Part shown: piece by piece, positions 1 through 6,279 of the stretch
Numbering within the stretch: position 1 is the stretch's first letter
Layout of the letters: the number at the start of each line of letters is the position of its first letter
Source: an uncultured Oscillospiraceae bacterium
GTDB lineage: Bacteria > Bacillota > Clostridia > Oscillospirales > Oscillospiraceae
Direction: 5' to 3'
DNA: 37,902 nucleotides
NCBI GenBank assembly: GCA_910588635.1
Contig: CAJUPW010000027.1
Coordinates: 1-37,902, forward strand
Position numbers and translations under genes: made by a program
The notes under the pieces: generated by a model
Database searches by the model: none
What the model saw: the letters and a program-made list of their open reading frames with translations, nothing else
Told to the model about the DNA's origin: nothing

Positions 1-55
1 TCGCGCTTGAATGGGGTTCAAGAGGCCGCTGGTTCGAATCCAGTCACTCGGACCA
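1..55 (+). tRNA. tRNA-Pro(GGG), 3' part, cut by window start
   Basis: The anticodon arm is CTTGA (6-10), loop ATGGGGT (11-17) and TCAAG (18-22), so the anticodon at 13-15 is GGG, which reads CCC (proline). A five-base variable loop follows. The T arm is GCTGG-TTCGAAT-CCAGT, and the acceptor 3' strand CACTCGG, discriminator A and encoded CCA end at 55. The acceptor 5' strand and D arm lie before the window. G37 and U33 are as expected for tRNA-Pro. Confidence 0.9.
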
Positions 56-100
56 AAAAAATCCGCAAACCGTTGTAAGACAATGGTTTGCGGATTTTTT
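56..100 (+). terminator. Rho-independent terminator of the tRNA-Pro gene
   Basis: AATCCGCAAACC and GGTTTGCGGATT form a long perfect stem, extended inward by GTTGT/ACAAT around a three-base loop, and the 3' arm runs into a T tract (95-100). It starts directly after the tRNA CCA end. The A run on the left arm would also let it work on the other strand. Confidence 0.9.
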
Positions 101-153
101 GTCTGCTTTTCCGCACGCTTGATTTTTCAGAAATATTCAATAAATCAGGAGTG

Positions 154-169
154 TTGAAAATATTATCAA
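154..169. promoter_or_regulatory. Imperfect palindrome upstream of the ferredoxin operon
   Basis: TTGAAAAT/ATTATCAA is an inverted repeat with 7 of 8 pairs and the TTGA-N8-TCAA spacing of Crp/Fnr family half-sites. It lies about 80 bases upstream of the better palindrome at 229-241. The surrounding stretch 101-298 has no gene and is clearly more AT-rich than the rest of the window, as a regulatory region would be. A second regulator site is only a guess. Confidence 0.3.
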
Positions 170-228
170 AATAGAAACGACTGTCCACCATTTATGAGAG
201 ACAATCTGAACGCCAGTTTTTCGTAAAC

Positions 229-269
229 GTGATTTTATCACAGTAACAAAAGAATATTTTGAATATAAT
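229..269 (+). promoter_or_regulatory. Activator-type promoter of the ferredoxin-CoADR operon
   Basis: A perfect -10 hexamer TATAAT sits at 264-269, but there is no recognisable -35 hexamer at the right spacing (CAGTA-like instead). In its place is the perfect palindrome GTGAT-TTT-ATCAC (229-241). With a start near 276 its centre (235) lies at about -41, the classic position for a Crp/Fnr protein touching RNA polymerase at a class II promoter. The Crp/Fnr gene at 3189-3848 is the obvious candidate regulator. Promoter geometry is seen; identity of the regulator is inferred. Confidence 0.6.
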
Positions 270-298
270 AGATTTGCCAAAATTGAGGGGGTTATGAT

Positions 299-505
299 AT
301 GGAAGCAAAAGCTCGAAAAAAGCGAAACGCCTTTGTTGACGCGGATTCCTGCGTTGCCTGTGGCTGTTGCGTAAGGGTATGCCCATTGGGTGCAATCTCC
401 ATACCGAAAGGAATTGCGGCCAAAGTTGACTTGGAGCGGTGCGTAGGCTGCGGCAAATGCGCGAAGGAGTGCCCCGCGTCCGTGATTGAGATTCGGGAGG
501 TATAA
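299..505 (+). CDS. 2[4Fe-4S] ferredoxin
   Basis: This 68-residue protein has two complete CxxCxxCxxxCP motifs: C18-C21-C24-C28 and C48-C51-C54-C58, the bacterial ferredoxin pattern carrying two low-potential [4Fe-4S] clusters. An extra Cys23 lies inside the first motif. A basic N-terminus (residues 1-10) precedes the domain and could dock to a membrane or acidic partner. The start is set by AGGGGG about 8 bases upstream. The next gene, a membrane Fe-S protein, begins two bases after the stop, so the two are translationally linked and the ferredoxin probably exchanges electrons with it. It is the first gene of the operon running to 3136. Confidence 0.93.
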   Translation: MEAKARKKRNAFVDADSCVACGCCVRVCPLGAISIPKGIAAKVDLERCVGCGKCAKECPASVIEIREV

Positions 506-507
506 GG

Positions 508-1083
508 ATGACAAAGCGCTGGTTTGACTACCTGTGGATTGTGGAGCTGACCTATATGACGCTGGGTTTTTTCAATATTCTGTTTGCCTGGCTGGGCCTG
601 TTTTTCTTCTGCATTCCGCTGATTATCTCCCTGGTCTGGGGCACAAAGGGCTACTGCAACCGTTACTGCGGCCGGGGGCAGCTGTTCGGCCTGCTGGGCG
701 GACGCTTTGGCCTGTCTCGAAAAAAGGACATTCCTAAGTGGATGAAAAGCAAGTGGTTCCGCTATGGATTTTTGATTTTCTTCTTCATTATGTTTTTCCA
801 GATGCTGTGGAATACCTACCTGGTCTTTGCCGGTGTGCAGGACCTGCGGCAGGCGGTGACATTGCTGTGGACCTTCAAGCTGCCCTGGCACTGGGCCTAT
901 CACGGGACCTTCTTCTCCCCCGGCGTCGCCCAGTTCGCCTTCGGATTTTACAGCGTCATGCTGACCTCCACCGTCCTTGGCCTGATTACCATGATCCTGT
1001 TCAAGCCCCGCAGCTGGTGCGTCTACTGTCCCATGGGCACCATGACCCAGCTGATCTGTAAAGCCAAAAGCGGCGAACGGTAA
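508..1083 (+). CDS. Membrane 4Fe-4S protein (NapH/Fer4_5-like)
   Basis: A 191-residue polytopic membrane protein with about four hydrophobic helices (roughly 14-44, 86-110, 141-165 and a short one before the last motif). Two cysteine pairs flank the membrane core: C50-x3-C54 followed by GRG, and C171-x2-C174 followed by PMG, with a further Cys184. This resembles the Fer4_5 family (NapH, NosR, CcoG type proteins), which pass electrons across or along the membrane through Fe-S clusters, but it lacks the soluble ferredoxin tail found in NapH. The separate ferredoxin encoded just upstream may supply that part. The AGGTATAAGG region upstream of the ATG serves as ribosome binding site. The substrate of the complex is unknown; the rhodanese and CoADR neighbours suggest sulfane sulfur or thiol redox chemistry. 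Confidence 0.8.
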   Translation: MTKRWFDYLWIVELTYMTLGFFNILFAWLGLFFFCIPLIISLVWGTKGYCNRYCGRGQLFGLLGGRFGLSRKKDIPKWMKSKWFRYGFLIFFFIMFFQMLWNTYLVFAGVQDLRQAVTLLWTFKLPWHWAYHGTFFSPGVAQFAFGFYSVMLTSTVLGLITMILFKPRSWCVYCPMGTMTQLICKAKSGER

Positions 1084-1122
1084 TTTTATTGCAGTTTTAC
1101 ATAAGAAAAAGGAGGATGAAGG

Positions 1123-1443
1123 ATGGGATTTTTTGATTTCCTGCATGGCCCTGATATCAACCAGGGCATCAAAGAATATGGCGGACTGGAGGGAGCGGCC
1201 TTGCTGGATGTCCGCACGTCCCAGGAATATCAGGAGGGGCACATCCCTGGCAGCATCAACATCCCGCTGCAATCCCTGAGCACGGCGGATCAGATTCCCG
1301 CCGGGAAGGACGCTCCGCTTTTTGTCTACTGCTACAGTGGAGCCAGGAGCGCTCAGGCGGTGAGACTGCTGACTGGAATGGGCTATACCAACACCAAAAA
1401 TATCGGCGGCATTGCCGCCTACAAGGGAAAGGTGGAACGTTGA
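1123..1443 (+). CDS. Single-domain rhodanese
   Basis: A 106-residue protein that is essentially one rhodanese domain. DVRT-x-x-E-Y at 29-36 and GHIPGS-x-N at 39-46 are the CH2A-type motifs, and the active-site loop is C70-YSGARS, a CxxGxR-type loop where Cys70 would carry a persulfide. Such proteins transfer sulfane sulfur between thiosulfate, glutathione/CoA persulfide and protein acceptors. AAGGAGGATGAAGG precedes the ATG. It ends one base before the start of the CoA-disulfide reductase, which itself carries a second rhodanese domain, so the two products probably hand persulfide to each other. There is no signal peptide, so it should be cytoplasmic. Confidence 0.92.
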   Translation: MGFFDFLHGPDINQGIKEYGGLEGAALLDVRTSQEYQEGHIPGSINIPLQSLSTADQIPAGKDAPLFVYCYSGARSAQAVRLLTGMGYTNTKNIGGIAAYKGKVER

Positions 1444-1444
1444 A

Positions 1445-3136
1445 ATGAAGGTAGTCATCATCGGCGGCGTGGCGGGAGGGGCCACGGCGGCGGCCCGGCT
1501 GCGCCGGCTGGACGAACAGGCGGAGATCGTGGTCTTTGAGCGGTCGGGGTACGTCTCCTACGCCAACTGCGGCCTGCCCTACTACATCGGCGGGGTGATC
1601 GAGGACCCTGAGGCCCTGACCCTCCAGACGCCGGAGAGCTTCTTTGACCGCTTCCGGGTGGATATGCGGGTGCGACATGAGGTCACCGCCCTCCATCCGG
1701 ACAAAAAAACCGTCTCCGTCAAGAATCTGGAGACCGGGGCGGAATTTGAGGAGCCCTACGACAAGCTGATCCTCTCTCCCGGCGCCAAGCCCACCCAGCC
1801 CCGGCTTCCCGGCGTGGGGCTGGAGAAGCTGTTCACCCTGCGCACCGTAGAGGACACCTTCCGTATCAAGGACTACATCAATGCCCATCACCCCAAGTCC
1901 GCCGTCTTGGCCGGCGGCGGCTTCATCAGCCTGGAGCTGGCGGAGAATCTGCGGGAGCTGGGGATGGATGTCACCATCGTCCAGCGGCCCCGCCAGCTGA
2001 TGAACCCCTTCGACCCGGATATGGCCGCCTTCATCCACGGCGAGGTGCGGCGGCACGGCATCCGCCTGGCCCTGGGCCACACCGTGGAGGGCTTTGCGGA
2101 GCAAGACGGCGGCGTGGACGTGCTGTTGAAGGACGCGGCCCCGCTCCACGCCGACATGGTGGTGCTGGCCATCGGGGTCACTCCGGACACCGCCCTGGCC
2201 AGGCATGCGGGGCTGGAGCTGGGACTCAAGGGCAGCATCGTGGTCAACGACCGGATGGAGACCTCCGCCCCGGACATCTACGCCGTGGGGGACGCGGTGC
2301 AGGTGAAGCACTTCGTCACCGGACAGGACGCGGTGATCTCCCTGGCGGGCCCCGCCAACAAGCAGGGCCGTATCGCGGCGGACAACATCTGCGGCGGGGA
2401 CAGCCGGTATCAGGGCAGCCAGGGCAGCTCTGTCATAAAGGTTTTCAACCTGACGGCGGCGGCCACCGGCGTCAACGAGACCAACGCCAAAAAGGCCGGT
2501 CTGGACGTGGATAAGGTGGTCCTGTCCCCCATGAGCCACGCGGGCTACTACCCCGGCGGCAGGCTGATGACCATGAAGGTGGTCTTTGAACGGGGGACCT
2601 GCCGCCTCCTGGGGGCCCAGATCGTGGGCTATGAGGGGGTGGATAAGCGGATCGACGTGCTGGCAACCGCTATCCGTGCCGGGCTGACGGCCATTCAATT
2701 GAAAGACCTGGACCTGGCCTACGCGCCGCCCTACTCCTCCGCAAAGGACCCGGTGAATATGGCGGGCTTTATGGTGGAAAATCTGGCCAACGGTGTTGTG
2801 AAGCAGTTCCATACGGAGGATGTGAGCGCCCTGCCCCAAGACGGCAGCGTGACGCTGCTGGACGCCCGGACGGCGGAGGAGTACGCCGGAGGACACATTG
2901 AGGGCTTCCGGAACATCCCCGTGGATAAGCTGCGGGAGCGGCTGGGGGAGATTGAACCCGGCAAGCCGGTCTATGTGATCTGCCAGAGCGGACTGCGCAG
3001 CTACATCGCCTGTCGGATTCTGGCCGGGTATGGCTATGAGGCGTATAACTTTGCTGGAGGCTTCCGCTTCTATGACGCGGTGACCAATGACCGCCGCCTG
3101 ATCGAACAAGCCACGGCCTGCGGGATGGACCAGTAA
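1445..3136 (+). CDS. CoA-disulfide / polysulfide reductase fused to rhodanese
   Basis: A 563-residue flavoprotein. The N-terminal FAD motif is GGVAGGATAAARLRR (7-21), and redox-active Cys42 lies in the S-Y-A-N-C-G-L-P-Y motif that separates CoA-disulfide reductases and Npsr polysulfide reductases from disulfide oxidoreductases with a CxxC pair. An NAD(P)H-binding GGGFISLELAE motif follows near 155-170, then a dimerisation domain with YAPPYSSAKDP, containing the catalytic tyrosine region. The C-terminal rhodanese domain has active-site loop C513-QSGLRS. The family reduces CoA disulfide, CoA persulfide or polysulfide with NAD(P)H. I take the ATG at 1445, one base after the rhodanese stop, because the FAD motif starts right there; an in-frame ATG at 1412 would only add residues inside the upstream gene. 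Last gene of the operon. Confidence 0.93.
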   Translation: MKVVIIGGVAGGATAAARLRRLDEQAEIVVFERSGYVSYANCGLPYYIGGVIEDPEALTLQTPESFFDRFRVDMRVRHEVTALHPDKKTVSVKNLETGAEFEEPYDKLILSPGAKPTQPRLPGVGLEKLFTLRTVEDTFRIKDYINAHHPKSAVLAGGGFISLELAENLRELGMDVTIVQRPRQLMNPFDPDMAAFIHGEVRRHGIRLALGHTVEGFAEQDGGVDVLLKDAAPLHADMVVLAIGVTPDTALARHAGLELGLKGSIVVNDRMETSAPDIYAVGDAVQVKHFVTGQDAVISLAGPANKQGRIAADNICGGDSRYQGSQGSSVIKVFNLTAAATGVNETNAKKAGLDVDKVVLSPMSHAGYYPGGRLMTMKVVFERGTCRLLGAQIVGYEGVDKRIDVLATAIRAGLTAIQLKDLDLAYAPPYSSAKDPVNMAGFMVENLANGVVKQFHTEDVSALPQDGSVTLLDARTAEEYAGGHIEGFRNIPVDKLRERLGEIEPGKPVYVICQSGLRSYIACRILAGYGYEAYNFAGGFRFYDAVTNDRRLIEQATACGMDQ

Positions 3137-3143
3137 CAGGCAG

Positions 3144-3189
3144 AAAAAATCCCTCCTCAAGCTCCAACGGAGCTGAGGAGGGACTTTTT
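3144..3189. terminator. Bidirectional terminator between CoADR and the Crp/Fnr gene
   Basis: TCCCTCCTC-A-AGCTCC pairs with GGAGCT-GAGGAGGGA around an AAC loop (3150-3183), with one bulged A. A T run follows on the plus strand (3185-3189) and an A run precedes it (3144-3149), so it can stop transcription from both convergent genes. Confidence 0.9.
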
Positions 3190-3848
3190 CATGTATCCCG
3201 CAAGGCGGTCAGCTTTTTTTCGTCCAGAAGCTCCACCGCGCCCCGGGACAGCTTAACCATGCCTTCACCCTGTAAATAACGGAGCATTCGTGTGACCACC
3301 TCCCGGTGGGTCCCCAGGTGGTTGGCGATGGTCTCATGGGTGATGGACAGCCGGTCCGTGCCCTCGATGGCGAATTCCTCCAGGAGGAAAGCGGCCACTC
3401 TCTTGTCCATGCTCTTCCACATAATCTGTTCCACCAGCCACATGACCTCGGAAAACCGGGCGGCCATGATCTCGTTGGTGTAGTTCGACAGGGGAGCGGA
3501 CCGTTCCATAATACTCCGATACGTCTCTGCGGGGATGACCCAGAGGCCAGTGTCCTTCTCCGCCTCAATGGTGATGTCAAACTGTGCGCTCCGCAGCATA
3601 CAGGAGGCGGAAAACAGACAGATATCCTGGTCAAACAGGCGATAGATTGTGATCTCACGTCCCTCGTCCGAAAGGATATAGGCCCGGAGCTGGCCGGACT
3701 TCACCAGCAGCAGCCCAGTGCAGTCCGCATTACCGTTGTGGATCACCGTCCCCTTTTTGATTTCACGGAAAACCAGATTGTCCAGAATGCGGCTCTGCTG
3801 GTCCGCTGACAATCTATCCCATATAGGAAAACAGCTTTGGAACTCCAT
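3189..3848 (-). CDS. Crp/Fnr family transcriptional regulator
   Basis: A 219-residue protein with an N-terminal cyclic-nucleotide-type beta-roll (about 15-115), a long dimer helix (about 118-145) and a C-terminal Crp winged helix (about 150-212). The recognition helix reads T-H-R182-E183-V-V-T-R187; Arg, Glu and Arg occupy the places that read GTGA in Crp (R180, E181, R185), unlike Fnr, which has a different set. The FNR-type N-terminal cysteine cluster is absent, but Cys6, Cys43, Cys77 and Cys83 exist, the last two in an ICLFSASC motif, so redox sensing through thiols is possible. AAGGGGGG lies before the ATG. It follows the superoxide reductase gene on the same strand and faces the CoADR operon, whose promoter carries a GTGAT/ATCAC palindrome. 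Effector unknown. Confidence 0.92.
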   Translation of the reverse strand: MEFQSCFPIWDRLSADQQSRILDNLVFREIKKGTVIHNGNADCTGLLLVKSGQLRAYILSDEGREITIYRLFDQDICLFSASCMLRSAQFDITIEAEKDTGLWVIPAETYRSIMERSAPLSNYTNEIMAARFSEVMWLVEQIMWKSMDKRVAAFLLEEFAIEGTDRLSITHETIANHLGTHREVVTRMLRYLQGEGMVKLSRGAVELLDEKKLTALRDT

Positions 3849-3881
3849 CCAGACCCCCCTTGTTCAGATGCCTACAGCAGG

Positions 3882-3911
3882 AAAGGGAGGCGGCTGGCGC
3901 TGCCTCCCTTT
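3882..3911 (-). terminator. Hairpin after the superoxide reductase gene
   Basis: AAAGGGAGGC and GCCTCCCTTT form a ten-pair stem around a ten-base loop, starting ten bases after the superoxide reductase stop. On the minus strand the arm ends in TTTCCTG, a poor U tract, so termination may be partial. No separate promoter is visible in the 33 bases between this hairpin and the regulator start, which favours readthrough into it. Confidence 0.55.
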
Positions 3912-3921
3912 GCGGAATGGT

Positions 3922-4296
3922 TTATGCCTTCCAAAGACCGTGCAGGTTGCAGTAGGCGTAGACGGCCTCCACCTGGTCCCCCTCGCACAGGGCGAAGCAG
4001 ACCTCCGGCTTGTCGCCGGGATGGAGCAGCTTGCGCTGGTTTCCCAGCTTGGTCTGTAAGGAGACCCACTCGATATAGTGCTCCGGCAGCATGGGGTGCT
4101 CCACAGAGCCGACCCGCACTTTGACCAGATTGCCCTCCACCTGATACACCGGGACGTGCTTCTCCACGGCAGCGTCGGTGGTGCCTGGGACGATCTCGGT
4201 CATTTTCTGTCCGCAGCACATCACCGGGACACCTGTGTCTTTCACCATGGCGATGATATTGCCGCAATGCTCACAGATGTAAAATTTTTGTTCCAT
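3922..4296 (-). CDS. dfx: Superoxide reductase (two-iron desulfoferrodoxin)
   Basis: A 124-residue two-domain protein. The N-terminal desulforedoxin-like domain has C8-x2-C11 and C27-C28, which hold a rubredoxin-type iron. The catalytic domain keeps the full Fe(His)4Cys set: H47 in EKHVP, H67, H73 in PEHYIEW, C116 and H119 in CNLHG, with the lid residues Glu45-Lys46. It reduces superoxide to hydrogen peroxide without making oxygen, taking electrons from rubredoxin or ferredoxin-type donors, and acts in the cytoplasm. AGGAGG eight bases before the ATG at 4296 decides the start; the in-frame ATG seven codons earlier lies upstream of that site. It has its own promoter near 4466-4494 and precedes the Crp/Fnr gene. 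Confidence 0.96.
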   Translation of the reverse strand: MEQKFYICEHCGNIIAMVKDTGVPVMCCGQKMTEIVPGTTDAAVEKHVPVYQVEGNLVKVRVGSVEHPMLPEHYIEWVSLQTKLGNQRKLLHPGDKPEVCFALCEGDQVEAVYAYCNLHGLWKA

Positions 4297-4332
4297 ATTC
4301 AGTTCCTCCTGATTCATATTTGGCAGCGGCGC

Positions 4333-4431
4333 TCATCCGCCGCAGTTGCCTCCGTTGCCGGCACAGCCATGTTTATCCTCGCCGCAATGGCCGAGGCGGC
4401 CGTGATGCTCGACTACAAACGCACGCTTCAA
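4333..4431 (-). CDS. Possible Cys/Gly-rich microORF in the superoxide reductase leader
   Basis: Between the predicted transcription start and the superoxide reductase gene there is an open frame beginning at TTG (4429-4431) and ending TGA (4333-4335). It gives 32 residues: a short MKRAFVVEHHGRLG start followed by a tail with three Cys, several His and many Gly (ending GNGGNCGG). Such tails occur at the C-termini of NifX/NifB-type and FeoB-associated iron proteins, where they bind metal. There is no clear ribosome binding site before the TTG and an in-frame stop lies 27 bases upstream of it, so it may instead be the decayed end of a lost gene. Function not assigned. Confidence 0.3.
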   Translation of the reverse strand: MKRAFVVEHHGRLGHCGEDKHGCAGNGGNCGG

Positions 4432-4465
4432 AATCCGAGTCCGAAAGCATACTTATACGGGATCA

Positions 4466-4504
4466 ATTATACACCAGTCGTTCCTGGAAAACAATTGGTT
4501 TTCC
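4466..4504 (-). promoter_or_regulatory. Superoxide reductase promoter with overlapping inverted repeat
   Basis: On the minus strand TATAAT (4466-4471) lies 17 bases after TTGTTT (4489-4494). A perfect inverted repeat GGAAAAC-AATTG-GTTTTCC (4486-4504) covers the -35 hexamer, the usual place for a repressor. The leader from here to the gene is about 160 bases and contains the microORF at 4333-4431. In the rest of the gap (4505-4592) I see nothing else. Confidence 0.6.
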
Positions 4505-4592
4505 TATTAAACAATGATTTTTCCACGATATAGCCCCCGATATGTTAAAATCCCCTGCAATTCAATCACATCCGGCAGGCTTGGCAAAGGTT

Positions 4593-4625
4593 GAGTGGAG
4601 GACTTCCTTACGAAGTCCTCCACTC
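4593..4625 (-). terminator. Strong hairpin after the 4653-5030 gene
   Basis: GAGTGGAGGACTTC and GAAGTCCTCCACTC form a perfect 14-pair stem with a five-base loop. On the minus strand it is followed only by CAACCTTTG, so it lacks a proper U tract; it may terminate weakly or protect the 3' end. Confidence 0.55.
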
Positions 4626-4652
4626 GGACAGTCTCTTTCAGCGCTTCATCAA

Positions 4653-5030
4653 TCAGTCCTGCTTCTCCTCGGGCTGGACGGGGGTCTCCTCGGGCGCGGC
4701 CTCAATCTCCACGGCCTCGGCCTCCACCTCTACCTCGGGCTCGCCGGGCTGCTTCAGCTCTGCGATACGCTCGTTGTTGGTCTCAATGACCGCCTTGGAG
4801 GCGGTAATCTTCTCGCAGGCGGCGGCGAAAGCGCCGTCCGGTGTGGCGCCCTTCTCGGCGTAATAGAGCTTGCCGATCTCAATATAGGCCTTCTTGATGG
4901 CGTCCTCCTCGGCCATATTGGCGGTCTTCAGCTTGGCAATCTCGGCCAGCCGCTTGGACTGGGCAACACCTGCCTGGGCCAGATCGGTAGCTCTATCCTT
5001 TAAGGTCTCAAAGGTGCTTTTAAAATCCAT
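4653..5030 (-). CDS. Small coiled-coil protein of unknown function
   Basis: A 125-residue soluble protein. Residues 1-100 are charged and predicted largely helical (a repeating pattern of A, L and I with K, E and D). The last 30 residues are an acidic low-complexity tail rich in Glu, Pro and Val (EPEVEVEAEAVEIEAAPEE). There is a single Cys and no signal or membrane segment. AAAGGAGG stands before the ATG and a TTGCGC-N17-TAGAAT promoter at 5075-5103. I do not recognise a named family. It stands alone between superoxide reductase and tsf on the same strand. Confidence 0.75.
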   Translation of the reverse strand: MDFKSTFETLKDRATDLAQAGVAQSKRLAEIAKLKTANMAEEDAIKKAYIEIGKLYYAEKGATPDGAFAAACEKITASKAVIETNNERIAELKQPGEPEVEVEAEAVEIEAAPEETPVQPEEKQD

Positions 5031-5074
5031 GGTAGTAACCTCCTTTAAAATACGGTCTCCCGCTTGGTGTCTCT

Positions 5075-5103
5075 ATTCTATCTAATTTTTCCTTCGTGCG
5101 CAA
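5075..5103 (-). promoter_or_regulatory. SigA-type promoter of the 4653-5030 gene
   Basis: On the minus strand TTGCGC (5098-5103) and TAGAAT (5075-5080) are separated by 17 bases, giving a short leader of about 40 bases before the start codon. Confidence 0.6.
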
Positions 5104-5193
5104 GGGGCTTTAAACTTATTTAATGATTTTTTCATCTCTGCTAAATCCCGCCGCAATCCTTTTCCTGAAATTTGCCGCCCGCTGTCCGGCTTC

Positions 5194-5234
5194 AAAAAGG
5201 AAAGGGTCCGAGTAATGGTGAATTACCCGGACCC
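5194..5234 (-). terminator. Terminator of the rpsB-tsf operon
   Basis: On the minus strand GGGTCCGgGTAAT pairs with ATTACtCGGACCC around a five-base loop (5204-5234), followed by TTTCCTTTTT (5194-5203). It lies about 45 bases after the tsf stop. Confidence 0.85.
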
Positions 5235-5280
5235 TTGCTGAGTCATTTTATTTGGGATGCTTTGAAGGGAACGACCGCTT

Positions 5281-6201
5281 TTACTTAATCATGGAAGCGA
5301 CCTCGGCTGCGAAGTCGTCCTCCTTCTTCTCAATGCCCTCGCCGGTGGCGAAGCGGGTAAAAGCCTTCACGGTGATGGAACCGCCCAGCTCCTTGGCCAC
5401 AGCGGCCACATGCTTCTCCACGGAGACCTTGTTCTCCTTGACGAAGGCCTGCTGGAGCAGGCAGTTCTCCTCGTAGTACTTGCCCAGCTTGCCCATGACG
5501 ATGCCTTCCTTCACCTTGTCGGGCTTGGCGGCCATCTTGGGGTCGTTGGCCATGATGGCCAGCTGAATCTCCTTCTCCTTGTCCAGCACCTCCTGGCTCA
5601 CGTTGGACTTGTCCAGATAGGTGGGGTTCATGGCGCAGATCTGCATGGCCACGTCCTTGCCCAGCTCCACCACCTTGTCGGCGGCGATGCCCTCCACGGC
5701 CAGGTTGACCAGCACGCCCACCTTGCCGTTCATGTGGACATAGGGCACGCTGACGCCGTCGGCGTAGCGAACGAAGCGGCGAATCTGGATGTTCTCGCCG
5801 ATGGCCAGCACCTTGTCGGCGGTGACATCGGCCACGGTGCGGTCGGTGCCGGGGTACTTGCAGTTCTTCAGTGCCTCCACATCGGCTGGGTCATCGGTGG
5901 CCACGACCTGGGCCACGTCCTTGACAAAGCCCTGGAACACGCCGTTCTTGGCCACGAAGTCGGTCTGGGAGTTGACCTCGATGAGGACGCCCACGCCGTT
6001 GTCGGCCACCATGGCCATGGACACGCCCTCGGCGGCCACCTTGCCGGCCTTCTTGGTCTGGGCGGCCAGACCCTTCTCACGCAGCCACTCAATGGCCTTG
6101 TCGAAGTCGCCGTCGGCCTCCACCAGAGCCTTTTTGCAGTCCATCATGCCCACGCCGGTCATCTCGCGCAGCTTCTGTACGTCTTTTGCAGTAATCGCCA
6201 T
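5281..6201 (-). CDS. tsf: Elongation factor Ts
   Basis: A 306-residue EF-Ts, slightly longer than the E. coli protein (283). The N-terminal UBA-like domain has the family signature around LREMTGVGMMDCKKAL (residues 11-26), and the core carries the TDFVAKN motif near residue 80 that contacts EF-Tu. It recycles EF-Tu by exchanging GDP for GTP. GGAGG lies ten bases before the ATG. It follows rpsB, the usual rpsB-tsf pair, with a hairpin in the 78-base gap. Confidence 0.98.
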   Translation of the reverse strand: MAITAKDVQKLREMTGVGMMDCKKALVEADGDFDKAIEWLREKGLAAQTKKAGKVAAEGVSMAMVADNGVGVLIEVNSQTDFVAKNGVFQGFVKDVAQVVATDDPADVEALKNCKYPGTDRTVADVTADKVLAIGENIQIRRFVRYADGVSVPYVHMNGKVGVLVNLAVEGIAADKVVELGKDVAMQICAMNPTYLDKSNVSQEVLDKEKEIQLAIMANDPKMAAKPDKVKEGIVMGKLGKYYEENCLLQQAFVKENKVSVEKHVAAVAKELGGSITVKAFTRFATGEGIEKKEDDFAAEVASMIK

Positions 6202-6229
6202 AATTATAATACCTCCAAATCGTTGTTGT

Positions 6230-6264
6230 AAAAAGACAGCGCCCGCCCGCCTGGGCGGGCGCTG
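6230..6264 (-). terminator. rpsB-tsf intergenic attenuator
   Basis: CAGCGCCCGCCC and GGGCGGGCGCTG form a perfect 12-pair stem (6237-6264), followed on the minus strand by TCTTTTT (6230-6236). It sits inside the operon, so it most likely lowers tsf output relative to rpsB rather than ending all transcripts; no tsf promoter is visible after it. Confidence 0.75.
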
Positions 6265-6279
6265 AAAAAAGCTCTCTGA

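Noticed and set aside
1256..3160. Long minus-strand open frame opposite the CoA-disulfide reductase gene
   Set aside because: It is rich in Gln, His, Gly and Pro without any domain, and the opposite strand encodes a clear flavoprotein; a by-product of GC-rich codon use.
3189..3848. Calling the regulator an oxygen-sensing Fnr
   Set aside because: The N-terminal cysteine cluster of Fnr is missing and the recognition helix is of the Crp type.
5410..6231. Plus-strand open frame opposite tsf
   Set aside because: His/Leu/Gly repeats only; mirror of EF-Ts codon use.
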